From: Acanthochlamys bracteata | Lineage: Eukaryota > Streptophyta > Magnoliopsida > Pandanales > Velloziaceae | DNA: 64,000 nt | Direction of reading: 5' to 3' | Assembly: GCA_019914995.1 (NCBI GenBank) | Contig: CM034144.1 | Location: 6,107,489-6,171,488, forward strand | Shown: positions 32,775 through 44,650 of the stretch, one piece after another | How the letters are laid out: every line of letters starts with the position of its first letter | Numbering within the stretch: position 1 is the first letter of the stretch | The notes under the pieces: model-generated | What the model was told of the DNA's origin: nothing | Seen by the model: only the letters and a program-made list of their open reading frames with translations | Databases searched by the model: none | Translations under genes and position numbers: made by a program

Positions 32775-33821
32775 TCACTGGTTGCACGGTGCCAGTGGCT
32801 CGCCGCAGAGGCATTTGTTCTTAGCATAGCTCGCCTGTGTGAACCTGCTCATCGGTCCACCGGTCGGTATCTCGCCGCAAAGCCGATTATTGCTCAGATC
32901 AAGAGTCTGCAGATCAGCAACCTGAGTGATCTGGTCAGGTATCTTTCCTCTGATCATGTTATGACTCAAATCTAAAAAGTACATAAACTGCGGGAACGTC
33001 ACGTTGGAAAGATCGAAATGCAACTTGTTTCCCGAGAGGTCTATGATTCTGGCGAACTTGGTCTCTCCGAACAAGAACTTTGCGTCTCCGACGAGGTTGT
33101 TGTCTGAAAGATTGATGTCGACCCAATCGATTTCTCCGAGGGTTTTCGGTATTACTCCGCCGAGTCTGTTACCGGAGAGATCAAGAGCAACGTTGATCTT
33201 GCGCTCGGCGTTCTGGAATAAAGATTTGGGAATGCAACCGGTGAGCCCTGGTTTATTGTTCTTCAAAGCAAGACTGAAGAGTTTCGGAGAGTTGCCAACG
33301 TTTTCCGGTATCTTGCCGGAAAAATTATTGTTCTCCATAATAAAAACTGACAAGTTTTTCAAGTTTCCGATACACTCCGGTATCTCACCGGACAGACTAG
33401 TGCTTGTAACTTGGATATACTCAAGGTGGTGGAGTCTGCATAATGCATCCGGTAATGGTCCGACGAGACCCGGCAAGAGACCGAAGGAGATCGACTTGAG
33501 GAGCGGTAGACCGGCGATGGAGTCAGGAATGGTGCCTGTTATGGTTTGGTCGTAAGAGATACCGAGACCAATAACACGGCCGGAGCCGAATGGGTCGCAG
33601 TTCACACCGTCCCATGTAGTGCAGCAGTTGGTGTTAGGATTCCACGAATCGAAGAAAGTAGCGTTGTTGAAGCTGGCCTTGATAGCGAGCAGAGCTTTCA
33701 AGTCTTCTGGGTTGCATGTTTCACCGGAGACAGTCACCGGAGATGAGCTTAGGACGAACAAGAAAAGGAAAATGAACGTGAAGAAAGCTGTGAAGCGTTG
33801 AGGTACTAGTGTGTTTGTCAT
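32775..33821 (-). CDS. PGIP-like secreted LRR protein C (full length)
   Basis: A single exon encodes 348 residues, close to the usual ~330-340 of polygalacturonase-inhibiting proteins. It has a signal peptide (~1-33), an N-cap (CNPEDLKALLAIKASF, NTNCCTTWDGVNCD), about ten LRRs with the extracellular consensus (LTGTIPDSIAGL, LSGEIPECIGNLKNL, GVIPKTLGEIDWVDINLSDNNL) and a C-cap (NNRLCGEIPTGGPM, CLCGEPLAPC). The paired cysteines of both caps are present. PGIPs act in the cell wall against pathogen polygalacturonases; a FLOR1/DRT100-type LRR role is the main alternative. TATAAATA lies ~55 bases upstream (33878-33885), and the upstream ~250 bases resemble those of genes A and B. Confidence 0.9.
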   Translation of the reverse strand: MTNTLVPQRFTAFFTFIFLFLFVLSSSPVTVSGETCNPEDLKALLAIKASFNNATFFDSWNPNTNCCTTWDGVNCDPFGSGRVIGLGISYDQTITGTIPDSIAGLPLLKSISFGLLPGLVGPLPDALCRLHHLEYIQVTSTSLSGEIPECIGNLKNLSVFIMENNNFSGKIPENVGNSPKLFSLALKNNKPGLTGCIPKSLFQNAERKINVALDLSGNRLGGVIPKTLGEIDWVDINLSDNNLVGDAKFLFGETKFARIIDLSGNKLHFDLSNVTFPQFMYFLDLSHNMIRGKIPDQITQVADLQTLDLSNNRLCGEIPTGGPMSRFTQASYAKNKCLCGEPLAPCNQ

Positions 33822-34110
33822 GGTTTAAACCTTTAAGGATTTTTGTTTTTTGTTGATCTGTAGAAACTTGGATAAGTTATTTATAGAGAAATTTGTTAGT
33901 TTGCTTGAAACTGTGTGTATAATGCGTTGCTGTACGCCGTAAAACAAGTTCAAGATAATGTTAAGAATCAATGCATGTCAGTTTGAATGTTGTAAAAGTC
34001 TACTCGTTTTCCTGTATTCTCAATCAAAGTGGTTTTCTAATTTTTATACATTTATGTTCTTGGTGCGCCTTTTAGTTGTTAATTTGGGCTACAAAACTTT
34101 GATCCCCTAA
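33822..34110 (-). promoter_or_regulatory. Promoter of PGIP-like gene C, shared with A and B
   Basis: The block with TGTGTGTATAATGC.TTGCTG and GTACGCCGTAAAACAAGTTC also occurs upstream of genes A (29352-29394) and B. Shared regulation within the cluster is therefore likely. The TATA box lies at 33878-33885. Confidence 0.6.
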
Positions 34111-34344
34111 TTGAAGTAGTGTTTGGTAATACTCTTTAACTAATTTTTGTTTCAATTTTTTTATTTATATTTTTAATAGATTTTTTATAATATTCTATAA
34201 TATATAGAATTTTTATTTCACTATGTAAAATTTTTATATAATTTTAAATTTTTAAATAAAATTTTTAAATAATTATTAAATATATATTAAAAATATAAAA
34301 TAATAAAATAAAAAATAAGCGTTTGAAAAATGCAATTTCAAACG
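34111..34344. mobile_element. AT-rich MITE-like element
   Basis: It begins GTAGTGTTTGGTAATACTC and ends TTTCAAACGCCC (complement GGGCGTTTGAAA), an imperfect inverted pair. The interior has the common AT-rich core (TTTTAAATTTTTAAATAAAA). Confidence 0.45.
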
Positions 34345-34346
34345 CC

Positions 34347-34440
34347 CTGGCCAGTGCGGTGGAGATCGAGATCAGGGTTCGACTCCCAAGCCTCAGCAGC
34401 CACATTTTCTTTTTTTCTTACTTAAAAAAGGTTTTATAAA
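34347..34440 (+). mobile_element. tRNA-related SINE-like fragment
   Basis: GGTTCGACTCC at 34376-34386 matches the pol III B box. GGCCAGTGCGGTGG about 30 bases before it resembles an A box. No acceptor stem or anticodon arm folds convincingly, and a T-rich tail follows. A SINE head is therefore more likely than a tRNA gene. Low confidence. Confidence 0.35.
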
Positions 34441-35555
34441 ACCTCTTTGAGAAAGATTCAAATGAAAGACCGACGAATTAGATGGGCCAAACCCAAAGGG
34501 CAACAATCCAAGATCTTAATCGGGCCTACGTACATAACACTCGTACATGGTAACGCCAAAACATGTCGGCCCAATCATTCCATAACCCAAAATATCTCAA
34601 CCCACTTTAATTTGAAATTAAAATTTCTTGTCATACTTTTAAAATCATAATACAATTAATTAAAATCTTTAAAAGTTAATGAAGAATAATTTGTCGGTTG
34701 AAAGTTAAAGTTATGGCTAAGGCGTATTTAACTATTTTACTTGTGCTCTAAAACTGAGGTTTTTAAGTAAATATTTTAAAATAAATTTTTATTAAATTTT
34801 TATTTAAATATAAGGTTTTATTTTGAATTTAAAAGAGAAATATTTTACAAAATAAGTTACGGTAAAATTAAAATATGCGCTTTCACATTTGTGTTCCATA
34901 TAAAAAAAATCATACATTTAAAAATTAAATTCAACAAGTGGTCAACATAAAAAAGATAAAAATAAAACACGAACTTATACTAGAAAAACAAAAGATGTTA
35001 TATCTTTATTGGCCCACACAAACAGCTGGTCATCAAGTTGATACTCAATAAATTAAGAAAAAATTGCTTCCCAGTTTTTAATAAATTTTGTAATTTGTAC
35101 TTTTTATCAAAATAAAATTAAGTTTTAAAAAATTTTTATTGAAATATTTTCAAAAATGTCTCCAAAAGTTTGGTAATGTATTTTGTCTTTCCTAATTATA
35201 AGTCCAATGGATATTAAGAAACCGCGTTTAAATTTTGATAAGGCAATAACTGTCACGCAATATTAATTTTAAATTTATTTATTTCTTTGTTTTTATTATT
35301 TTATCGAGTTTTTAAAATTTGTTCTTTTTTTTAAAATTTGTTAGCGTTTTGAATATTTTCATGATGCGTGAAGAAAGATGCATGTGACCGCAATTAATTT
35401 CTCTTAATTTGCAATGTCCAAATATAATTAATAACATCTTAATTAAAAGACTTCAGAGATTAAAATCTTAAAGAATGACTTTATAGAGATTTTAGAAAAA
35501 TTATATAGCAAGCGAAAAACGTTGTTCATATTTTTATTTTATGTAAGTTTTTTGA
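34441..35555. other. AT-rich spacer
   Basis: No gene is recognised. The sequence is AT-rich with scattered short frames only. Confidence 0.4.
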
Positions 35556-35557
35556 AT

Positions 35558-35918
35558 GTATATATAGAATGATTTCTGGCGAACAACCAAAGGAAATATC
35601 TTTTTATGTTGCTCTTTGTTTCCTTCTCCATCTTTCTCTTCTTCCCTTTCTCACTTTGCTCTTTCAGTTTTGAGAAGGAAGAGACGTTTTAAAATCTTTG
35701 GAGTTTTGTTTGAAATCTGAGCTTGGCCTCGTTTGTTTGATCCAAAGAAGCATTTTTTTTCTTTCATCAAAATCGATTCTTTTGTTGTTCCAATTCCATA
35801 AAACGTCTCGTCTTTCTTTCTGGTAGCACACTGTTTTGTTTCTCTGGTTTTCTGTCAGATTTAAAGCAATGGATTCAACAAGGGTTTGAACTGGATTGGC
35901 CTTCTCTCTCATGTGAAG
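35558..35918 (+). promoter_or_regulatory. TATA box and leader exon of the AT-hook-like gene
   Basis: TATATATAG at 35558-35566 is followed by a CT-rich transcribed-looking stretch. A donor-like GTGAAG|GTTTG lies at 35918/35919 and an acceptor TTTGCAG at 36558, 43 bases before the ATG. A leader intron of 35919-36558 is proposed. The exact start and intron are uncertain. Confidence 0.45.
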
Positions 35919-36601
35919 GTTTGTTCCATTTTCTCTTCTCTCTAATCTTGTCACATTAGCTTCTTTTGCTTGTTTAAAAGACCAATTTTCTTTTCTTTGT
36001 TTCATTTTTCTGGCCTTCTATTTGTTTCTTAGAAGGAAAGGTTGTTTCTTTTGTGATGGGTATTAGTAGTAAATAATAGTATTATTTATTAAACTGTGAT
36101 TCTTGAGTTAGTTCGTTGCTATGGTTTAATTATGTGATTGACTATTTCTGGATCTGTTCTTATATTTGGTTGCTAAAGAGTGGAATGTTAGAATAGTATT
36201 ATTAATAACTCAAGAAATCAATTTCTTCAAGATTAAAGGGTTGGGTTATAACTACCGGCTCTGCTAGTAGGTTAATGGAATTTTACTCATTTGATGTTGA
36301 GTACTGATTCTAGTTCTTTATCGATTTTGATTTGTAGATGCACGCATGTTGTGCTGTTGGATCTGACTTTCAGCCCTTCACAACTTTAGCTTTTTCTAAG
36401 TTTTCTTTTCTAAGATTTTCTTGCAGTTTTGTTACTAATTCAAATTGTGGATGAGTGAGCTGTTCGTATGATTTTAGCACTCAAACATATGTTTTCTGGT
36501 TTCTTTGTATTGATGTCTGACACTTACAGTTGATTGCAATGACTCCATCTGTTTGCAGTTTGAGCAATTGCTGAATAATTGTGACTGTAGTTTGTTGTTG
36601 A

Positions 36602-37012
36602 ATGGGTAGAGGTCGAGGAAAAGGGAAGAGATTTACAGTCACTAGCCATGAGGATCCAGGGAGCGGTGGTGAAGAACCTGTCCCTACATATAGGAGAAGA
36701 GGAAGGCCAACAAAGCCTATGAAGGATGATATTGATGAAGAGGATGTAGAAAAGATTGAGGAAGATGATGGTGATGATGTGAAGCCTGTTTCTCCTGTTA
36801 AAGAGACAAAGGGATTGCAGATTGAGAATGGAAGGAAGAGGAGGAGAAATCCGCAACTGAAAGAAAATTCTGAGCTTGTTGCAGAGGAAAATGGGACAGG
36901 GGTTAAGTCCAACCCTGAGGAGTTGGCAAAGTCTAGCAGGTTCCGGCAAAATGGGAACCGGCGGAAGAGCAAGCCTCGACGGGCAGCTGAAGCTGGCGTT
37001 GAATGCAAGTGA
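36602..37012 (+). CDS. Small basic AT-hook-like plant protein of unknown function
   Basis: The single coding exon gives 136 residues. The N-terminus is MGRGRGKGKR and an AT-hook-like core RRRGRPTKP lies at 31-39. An acidic stretch (DDIDEEDVEKIEEDDGDD) follows, then a basic GRKRRR motif (~77-82) and a basic C-terminus (RRKSKPRRAAEAGVECK). The first ATG after a clear acceptor was chosen, and the stop is followed by a GT donor-like site (CTTGTTG|GTATAA, ~37051). The 3' UTR is probably spliced, perhaps to the exon-like stretch after 38374. I recall close plant homologues with the same N- and C-termini, but no assigned role. Nuclear, DNA-binding activity is inference from the AT-hook-like core and basic motifs. 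Confidence 0.75.
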   Translation: MGRGRGKGKRFTVTSHEDPGSGGEEPVPTYRRRGRPTKPMKDDIDEEDVEKIEEDDGDDVKPVSPVKETKGLQIENGRKRRRNPQLKENSELVAEENGTGVKSNPEELAKSSRFRQNGNRRKSKPRRAAEAGVECK

Positions 37013-38560
37013 ATACGTGACAGTTGTACGCCACGCAATCTCAGAGCTTGTTGGTATAACCTCTCTTCAGTTTCTCATCCTATCTAGTTTCTGTTTTCTC
37101 TTTTGTCCTAAGTATTTAGATCCAATTGGCACATAAATTGAATGGGTACTAGGAACTCCTTGCGACTTCTTTTGTAATTTTCCTTTAAACAATGAAACTG
37201 CAATTACATATTTGCTTCAACTTTTTTCAGAGAGAAATTTTGTATATTAGTTCTTTTCTAATCGCAATTCTAAGTCCTGTCATTCGTTTAGTATCTTGCA
37301 ACTCCATCTATACACTTTACTCATTCTGATGTTCTTCATGCACTTCCAGGCTACAAAGTACTAGTTACCATTCTTTACAAACATTTTATTTTTGAAGGAA
37401 GGATCCTCTTGTTTTTTCAATTCAATTATCTTTTTAAATCCAGTAAGAAATTTTGTTATGTTTGATTTTTTATTTTCAGCTCTATGGTTATTTGAGGAAA
37501 ATATGTCTCTGTTTTTTCAGCCTTTTTGTGGAAGGTTTTTCTTTAATGTTTGCTGATTTAAAGTACTTGTTGAGTAAAGCATCATTGTCAATGAAGATGG
37601 TAGATTTTGTGCGATGTTCCTAAAAGTTAATCCTTCTAATGAAATGGGAATGATAGAGTTAATGCAGCATAAAATTGCACCAGATAACTATGTTGCTTGG
37701 TGTCATTGCAGTCGTGATATGTAATGAACCCCCTTCCTATGTCTTAGGTATGTTTTGTAGTTATTGTGCTAGATTTCTTTGTTTTATGATCACGGATGAC
37801 AGAAAATATGTTGCAGGGATGCAATTCATGCTGCTACAATTTGCGTAAATATTTTTACCTAATGCAAATATCAGTTTGTCTACATGGAAATTTTCCATTT
37901 CTATACTTCAATGTTCTTAAGATTGTAAAGTTTGAGTGAACTTGAAGTTTGCATTATGATGCTATGCCCAATTGTGGGGATAATTATTATGAAAACTACC
38001 TAACCGGTAGTTAACTTCTTTGAGCTTGAAAGATGATAAGTCTCGTAAATTCTAGCATCAGAATGACGGTCTTAAAATTGTAACTGCAAATTGATAGGAT
38101 CATTTACAGAGGAGTTATCTTGTGCTTGCTCTTATGTTTGATATGGATCCCATTTATAGTGAGTATGATATATAAAGTAAAAGAGTTCTGTTTTTCCTTA
38201 TCACTGTATGCCTATTCAGTCCATGTAGGTTCCTTCCTACAGAAAGCTCGTCCAGCCATTATCTTCTCATTTTCTTTGCAATCCTGGAGAAATTTATCTA
38301 CTGCATTTCAGGTCATCTCTTTGCACCTTTATAAGAATCCCCATAGTTGTAGTTATTTCTTTTTCCTGATTAGGTAGCTATGCAGAGATGACAGTAGGAT
38401 CTAGTCCATAACACTTTCTGTACATATTTGTTGTATCTAAATGTAAGTTGGGAATTCTTTTTGGCTTTGATTGTAACATGTATTTACTCAACTTACTAGA
38501 ATGCAATGGTATTATATGTGGCAAATGTGTATTTGTAGCATATTTGTAACTGCAGCTCTA
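37013..38560 (+). other. Probable 3' UTR with intron(s) of the AT-hook-like gene
   Basis: The composition is T-rich and intron-like, without AT-element repeats. An acceptor CTGATTAG at ~38374 precedes a stretch with typical plant 3'-end sequence (TGTACATATTTG, 38420). No coding frame is seen. The extent is uncertain. Confidence 0.35.
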
Positions 38561-41500
38561 AAATCTTGCGGCCGTTATACAGGTAAATCATTTTTTTCCT
38601 AGGAAAGCATATATGTTGCAAAGATCTTTATATCTGATTGGAGTATTGGGTTTAAATTTGCCTAGTGTTAAGCTGAATGACTGCAGCTAATTTTTAAGCA
38701 TTATCAGAAATCTCAGACCATTGTTTCTAGTACTTAACTATGCTGTTTGTGACCAGAATCTAGTTTATACTTGCAGTTTCAGTTTGCTTATTTTGCATCT
38801 ATAAACTACAGTGAGGAAAATCTGGACTTTTACTAGGATTCATAACAGGTTCTTGCTTTTACTTCCAATGGCTTGCATAACTTTTCACTTGTTTCTAATA
38901 CCATCTGCAGAGTTGGTAAAATGTCGCTTGCCTTCAGTTATACTCATTTCTCACAGGTACTAATTATTTTCTTCATTGTGGTGTTTGTTTTCTTTTTTCG
39001 TTTTCTTTTGTTTTAAGTAAGTTTTTTTGTCTAAAAGGTTTCTAGATACAACAAAGATAATCTGGAGATATTTCATAGATTTTTGCTTCAATGGTTTCTG
39101 GTTTAGCTAATTTTATTGCTTTTGATAGAAACGTTTTAGAGTGTTAGTGATGAATTGGAAAATATTTGAGAATGCTTATAAAAAAAATTAAGTGAAAAAT
39201 ATTTGGATTTTTTTAAAAATAATTTTATTTCTTTTATCTAAATAATAATAATAATAATAATTTATATTGAACACTTTTTATATTTTAAAATTTTTTTTGT
39301 ATGATATTATAAAAAATTTATGAAAAAATATGAAATAAATGAAGTAGAATTTCAGTAGTAGACATTTATTCGGAACAATTTCTGTTTGTTTGATTTTTAT
39401 TTTTATTTTTATTTTTTTTTATGTAAGTTGGTGATTCAAGAACGTAACCTGTTTGAAAAGCTATGAAGAACTTAATTATTGTTTTAACATTGTGATCATG
39501 TTGGTGTCTGTTTGGTTTGCTTCTTCTTTATTTTAATTTTTTTTTAAAAAAATTATAATATTTTAGGATTTCTTTTTAAAAAATTACAAAATATATTGAT
39601 GATTCACAAAATTTTTATATGTATAATTTTCAAGCTAATAAAAAATAAGTTAATTTTAAAAAATTCATCAAATTGTTTTTTAGAAAAATAATATCTTATT
39701 TTAATTATCCCAACGAATTCTGTACTATGGTTTAGCTTGGCTTTTCAGAAAATAGCTTTTTAATTTTTAATTTTTATTTTTAAAATTATATTTTATAAAT
39801 ATTTAAAAAATTTTAAAATTTAAATATATAAAAAAATCTTATTTAGTGAAATTTTTTTATTATATATTTTTATTTTTTAAAAAATAAAAATTAAAAAAAT
39901 TAAAAAAAATTTATATCAAAAAAGTTTTTATTTTAAAAGCACCAATTCAGACGACACCGCACGCCCACATCTATGAAATGCTTTCACAGATTTGATGGGC
40001 TCATTATGGGAGCCCTAAAATGTAATAGCCCAGATGAGCCCATAAAAAAAAACAAATTATATACAGCAGTCATTGCAAGCATCAAGCATTAACCGCCTGT
40101 TCGGTTGTTACATCGATTTTTTTGGAACAAAAAATTACTTCCGTAATATTTTTATAACATTTTTTCAAAAACAATTTTTTTACTTCAAATCTTCTTTTTG
40201 GCCAAAATGTTTTTTAGAAGTAACTTCACTATAATGAAAAACACTTAATAAATTAGGGTATTGCTCGACCGGTGAGTTTTAATAATTTTTTATTTTATAG
40301 TTTTAATAAATTTATGATATTTTATAGTATATATTAAAATTTTAGAATGTATTAAAACTTTTAAGTCATAAAATTTTATTATTATTTATTTTATTTAAAA
40401 ATTTTAAATAATTGTTTTAGTGACCGAATATATCTTCAGAAGTGATAAAAAAATTATTGTTACAAGACGTTTTTGAATACTTTTGAAATATAGATTTTTT
40501 AAAATAGATGATTTTTTTTAATAAATTTTATTTTTTATCTTAAATATAATAAAAATAAATATTAAAATTTAGATTTTATTACGTGTAATTTTTTTATATT
40601 TTAAATTTTTAAATAAATTTTCATAATATTTTAAAACATATAAAATTAAAAATTAAAAAGTTGTTTTTACGAATGCACTAGGAATCATTTGAAAATTTTT
40701 CTTCGGTGAAGGAATAATATTGTGTTTCTTATCTATATTATTTATAATTTAAGTGGGTTAGAATGTGAAAGATTACTAGATATTTGATAGTGCTTAAAAT
40801 AAAAAAGTTTAATTTAAAATTTATTTTAGAGAAATAAACTTAAATATTTAATTAATAATTCTATAATAAATATTTATTACAATTTATATTTTTAAAATAG
40901 TATAAAATATATAAAAATTTGAAATAAAAAAATAGTGCGAAATGCAGTACCAAACACGCCTAGTAAGGATGCATAAAATTTTGTTTAACAAAACTAATGG
41001 TAATGCAACTGCAGAGTTGCGGTAGATGAAAAATAAAGTTGCTTATTTATTAATTTTTTTATTCTAATTTGTTATTTATATTTTTGTATAAATTTTTTTG
41101 AATAATTTATTTGATTTGATTAAAAATTTAAAAAATCTAAAAAATTGTAAGTCGTAAAACTTTATTTTTTAGTTAAAATATAGAGCTTATTTTTAGAATT
41201 TTTTAAATATCTTTAATTTCATAAAAATTCTTTTCAAATAATCACTTTCAAACATTCTAAAAAAGTGAATTTTAAAAACTAAATTATTATATAATAAATT
41301 TTTCATAATAAACATAAAATTTATTTGAAAGTAATTCTTGATTAAAAAATTATTTTGAGGGTCACATATTTATAAGCATATTTTAACCTCATAACTCACC
41401 TCTTTGTAAAATAAAGTATTTTAAATTCACTTTTAATTATACAAAAACTATATTTAAAATCATTTTTATTTTAATTAAATATAAAAATTATACTCATTTT

Positions 41501-42480
41501 AAAAATATTATTTAATAATTTATTTTATAGTAAATTTTTTACTAAGTCATAAATTGCAAAAAGCAAGCACCCGTAAATAAATAGGCCCTTTTATATGTAT
41601 ATATACAAAAAGATGCCGTAAATAATACTGTTGCAAGTGAATTTAATTTTCATATCTTTTATAAGAAGAAGTAAGTTTGAAATTAATTTTTGTACTATTT
41701 TGTGCAAAGAGTTGGAAATAACTTTTTAATTAAAGAAAGTGAATTGTAAGAGCGAGAAAAACACATCTAAAATATGTATCATTTCCTTCTGTAATCAGAT
41801 GATAATCATCAGCATTACACTGATAGTAATGCAACCTGAATTTTTTTTTTTCCTCAATAATCTGTGGTAAATCTGCGTAAGTGAATCTTCTTCTCATCTT
41901 ATTATTATAAGTTTGCAATAAAACACAAGGAGCCACTGTTCCTCTTGTTTTCTTTGTTTTTTCACTAGTGCTTCCCTGACAAAAAAAACACCAGAGAGAA
42001 AGTAGTACAGTTCTCTGCACTATCCATGGGGCACCTGAATCCCTCCACTTTGAATTGAATTCCAACAGTTCTGATTGGAATTTGTATACATAACATTCAT
42101 TCTTTCATTCTATTCAAAATCTCAGTACAGTATCGAATACGATATGTCTCACGACCCTCAAGAGCAAAGTCCGACACTGAACTAAATCAAGCTCAAGCAA
42201 AATTCGATCCGCTAAACTTACTGATTGGACTGAGTTTGAACTTTGCTTGAATTTAATTTAATCCAATGCCAATCATGACATCAGGTCGTGACGATAAGAT
42301 TTATTTTATACGGTTCGAATTAGTGTAGTTTTGAATGAATAACAAGACGTGGGAGGCAAGACTGAAAAGAGCGCGACTGTATTTTGGTTAGTTTGATTCA
42401 ATAATGTGTCAGTTTTTGCTAACATTAATGTTGAAAAAAATGCGATGAACAGGTTGATTATCGGCGTTCATTTATTTGAC
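38561..42480. other. Gene-free AT-rich stretch
   Basis: Up to ~39100 the sequence still looks transcribed and intronic. Afterwards it is very AT-rich, with (AAT)n at ~39240-39262 and copies of the AT-rich element family at ~39780-39945 and ~40495-40690. A 111-codon minus-strand frame at 41730-42065 is not recognised and is probably chance. Confidence 0.4.
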
Positions 42481-42519
42481 CATGCATGCTCTCACTGCAA
42501 TGGCAGAATTAGAATCAAG

Positions 42520-42660
42520 CATGTTCAAAGAAGGCAGGCAAGCTTTCCTCCAAAAGTTGCAAAGTTTAAGTGGACTCAAGTTGTCGTACTACGGCAGTAA
42601 TGTAAGTGCACGCCAACTGTTTGATGAAATTACTGACTTTTAATATGAGTTTTTTTTGTT
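42520..42660 (+). pseudogene. Possible PPR-protein relic
   Basis: One frame reads 'AFLQKLQSL' followed by 'GSNVSARQLFDEITD'. The phrase ARQLFDEI is typical of plant pentatricopeptide repeats, and 'FLQKLQSL' resembles the N-terminal region of such proteins. The frame is short and closes soon after, and I could not trace clear further repeats. Low confidence. Confidence 0.3.
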
Positions 42661-43197
42661 ACGAGTGTCATGGAATGTTTGATCGCGAAGGTGTTTGAAC
42701 CAATGCGCTAGTATGTCTAAATTGGTTTAATTTATTGGTAAGGAGAACATCTATGAAGCAATTGTTTAGGATTTCGACGTTACATTTAATTGCTCAAGAA
42801 ACAGGTGCACTGTGTTTTACCTCTGAAAAGATTGTAGCTAACTTCTTTAATCATAGGAATTATCATAGAAGCTAATTTCCCAACTTCAAAAATCTCATCA
42901 GAGTTCTTTATGGATCAAGTTCCAACTTCCCTATGATCAAAGCCGACCTAGTTATGAAGCATTGTCTTATGTAGTACTTGCTTTGATATCTTAAATTAAT
43001 TCTACGAGAAGAACTGAGCACCTTATTGTAGAGATAATTTCTTGCATAGCATTAATAAGACCTCTGAACACAATCTTAGTACATCAGTAGAAAAAGAAGG
43101 AATCTTTTCTATATCAAAATAACAAGCTATGAACTGCAGATGGTGATAGTCCATAACTTCAAAAGAAACCCAGAGTCTGTAGGATGACAACCGTCCA
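42661..43197. other. Spacer
   Basis: Moderately AT-rich. No gene or repeat could be assigned. Confidence 0.35.
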
Positions 43198-43443
43198 CTT
43201 AGGACGTGTTTACTTGAGCTTGAAAATGAATAAAGTAAAAATTTTTAGAAAGTAAATTTAAAAAATAAATTAAAATTAAAAATATTTAATAAAAAATAAA
43301 ATTTTATATTAATTTTATATTTATAGTAAGTTTTAGAATTGAATTTTTAAAAACATTTTATTAAAAAAATTATTTTAATTTATATATATATTTTATATTA
43401 AAATTGAGTTTAATAAAAGTGAAGTTAGGAAGTATACGCACTT
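43198..43443. mobile_element. Tourist-like MITE, diverged copy
   Basis: It begins TTAGGACGTGTTTACTTGAG and ends GGAAGTATACGCACTTAG, whose complement is CTAAGTGCGTATACTTCC. The interior (TTTTTAGAAAGTAAATTTAA, then AATAAAAAATAAAATTTTAT) follows the element at 52320 closely, so it belongs to the same family. Confidence 0.6.
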
Positions 43444-44650
43444 AGCTAGCTGAGTTCTTTAAAATTGGAAAGAAGTTAACATTTTTAAGGACGCTATGTT
43501 TTAGGAGATGTGTTAGTGATATTTATGCACTATTTAATTCTTGTTTTTATATTTATTTATTTTTAACAGTATTTTATAAAGTTATTTTTAAATTAAAAAA
43601 TACAGAAATTGTATATTATATAATTATATCTAATAATTATTTTTTAAAATTAAAAACACAAAATTTATTTTAAAATATTTAAAATAGTTTTATTCAATAT
43701 ATTTCTGTCATAAGTATTTTTAAACATACTTTTAGATACTTATGTTGGAGAGCTAGTTTTTCGCACAAATAAAAATAAAATTTATTTTAATAAAAATTAT
43801 TTAAAATATTAGAAGCACTAACGAACTTTCTAAGCTTAAAAAAATCCTTTAAAATATTTTACAAATTATAAAAATATATATTTTTTAGAATACATATAAA
43901 TATCAATTTTTTGTTTATAAAAATGATTTCTGAATTTATTAAAAGAATTATGTTTTCAGGCATCTCTAACTTGCTCTAAATATTATGAAAAGATCAAGTT
44001 TGGAAGAATTTTTAGTAGTTTTTAAAGGAAAAGTGGAAAACAGAAGTAAATGTTTGGAATTTCATGTGGGGTCAAGGAACCATTCATCGGTGTTGAAAGA
44101 TTTTGCAATCAAAGTTGAAAGACGGAAAACTCAGTTTGCCCAGAATCCCTAGGCAATGCAGAGCTATTTCCAAAAGATTCTCGCCCTCAGTGAAAGGATT
44201 ATAATATTGTCCAATAAGATCTTCCAAGTTCCAAGTACCTATCTCCATTTGATATAATATTCGTTAAAGTGATCTGAATTTTAAGAAAAACTAGAAGCAG
44301 AAGTTAATACTTCGTTATTAACGAAGTATTTCAAATTTTCGTAATTTTATTTTTTTTATTAAATTTTGAATTTCGAATAGTTTATATATTTTAATTATAT
44401 AAAAAATTCAAAATATTACTTCCACGTGCGGAACTTCGAACTCCAATTTTAAATTTCTTATTTATACACTTTCTAATATAATTATATTTTTTAAGTTTCA
44501 TTTTGAAAAACTATTGAAATACAAATACTGAATTCTATTTCTATTTTATTTTTAAAAAAATTCTATTTTCTATTTTTTACTTTCACGAAGCTCAATTATG
44601 ATCGTCTAAAATATGCCCTAAGTAAAAGTAGCTGCAGAATGAGTTCGAAA
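43444..44650. other. AT-rich spacer
   Basis: No gene is seen. AT-rich tracts alternate with a less AT-rich part around 44030-44230. Confidence 0.35.

Noticed and set aside
33004-33555. 183-codon plus-strand frame
   Set aside because: It is antisense to the LRR region of PGIP-like gene C; repeats of LRR codons keep the opposite strand open.
34347-34440. tRNA gene
   Set aside because: A B-box match exists, but no convincing cloverleaf, anticodon arm or acceptor stem. Kept only as a SINE-like fragment.
36481-37038. 185-codon and 141-codon minus-strand frames
   Set aside because: They are antisense to the AT-hook-like coding exon, whose product matches known plant proteins.
41730-42065. 111-codon minus-strand frame
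   Set aside because: No domain, signal or homologue recognised; probably chance.
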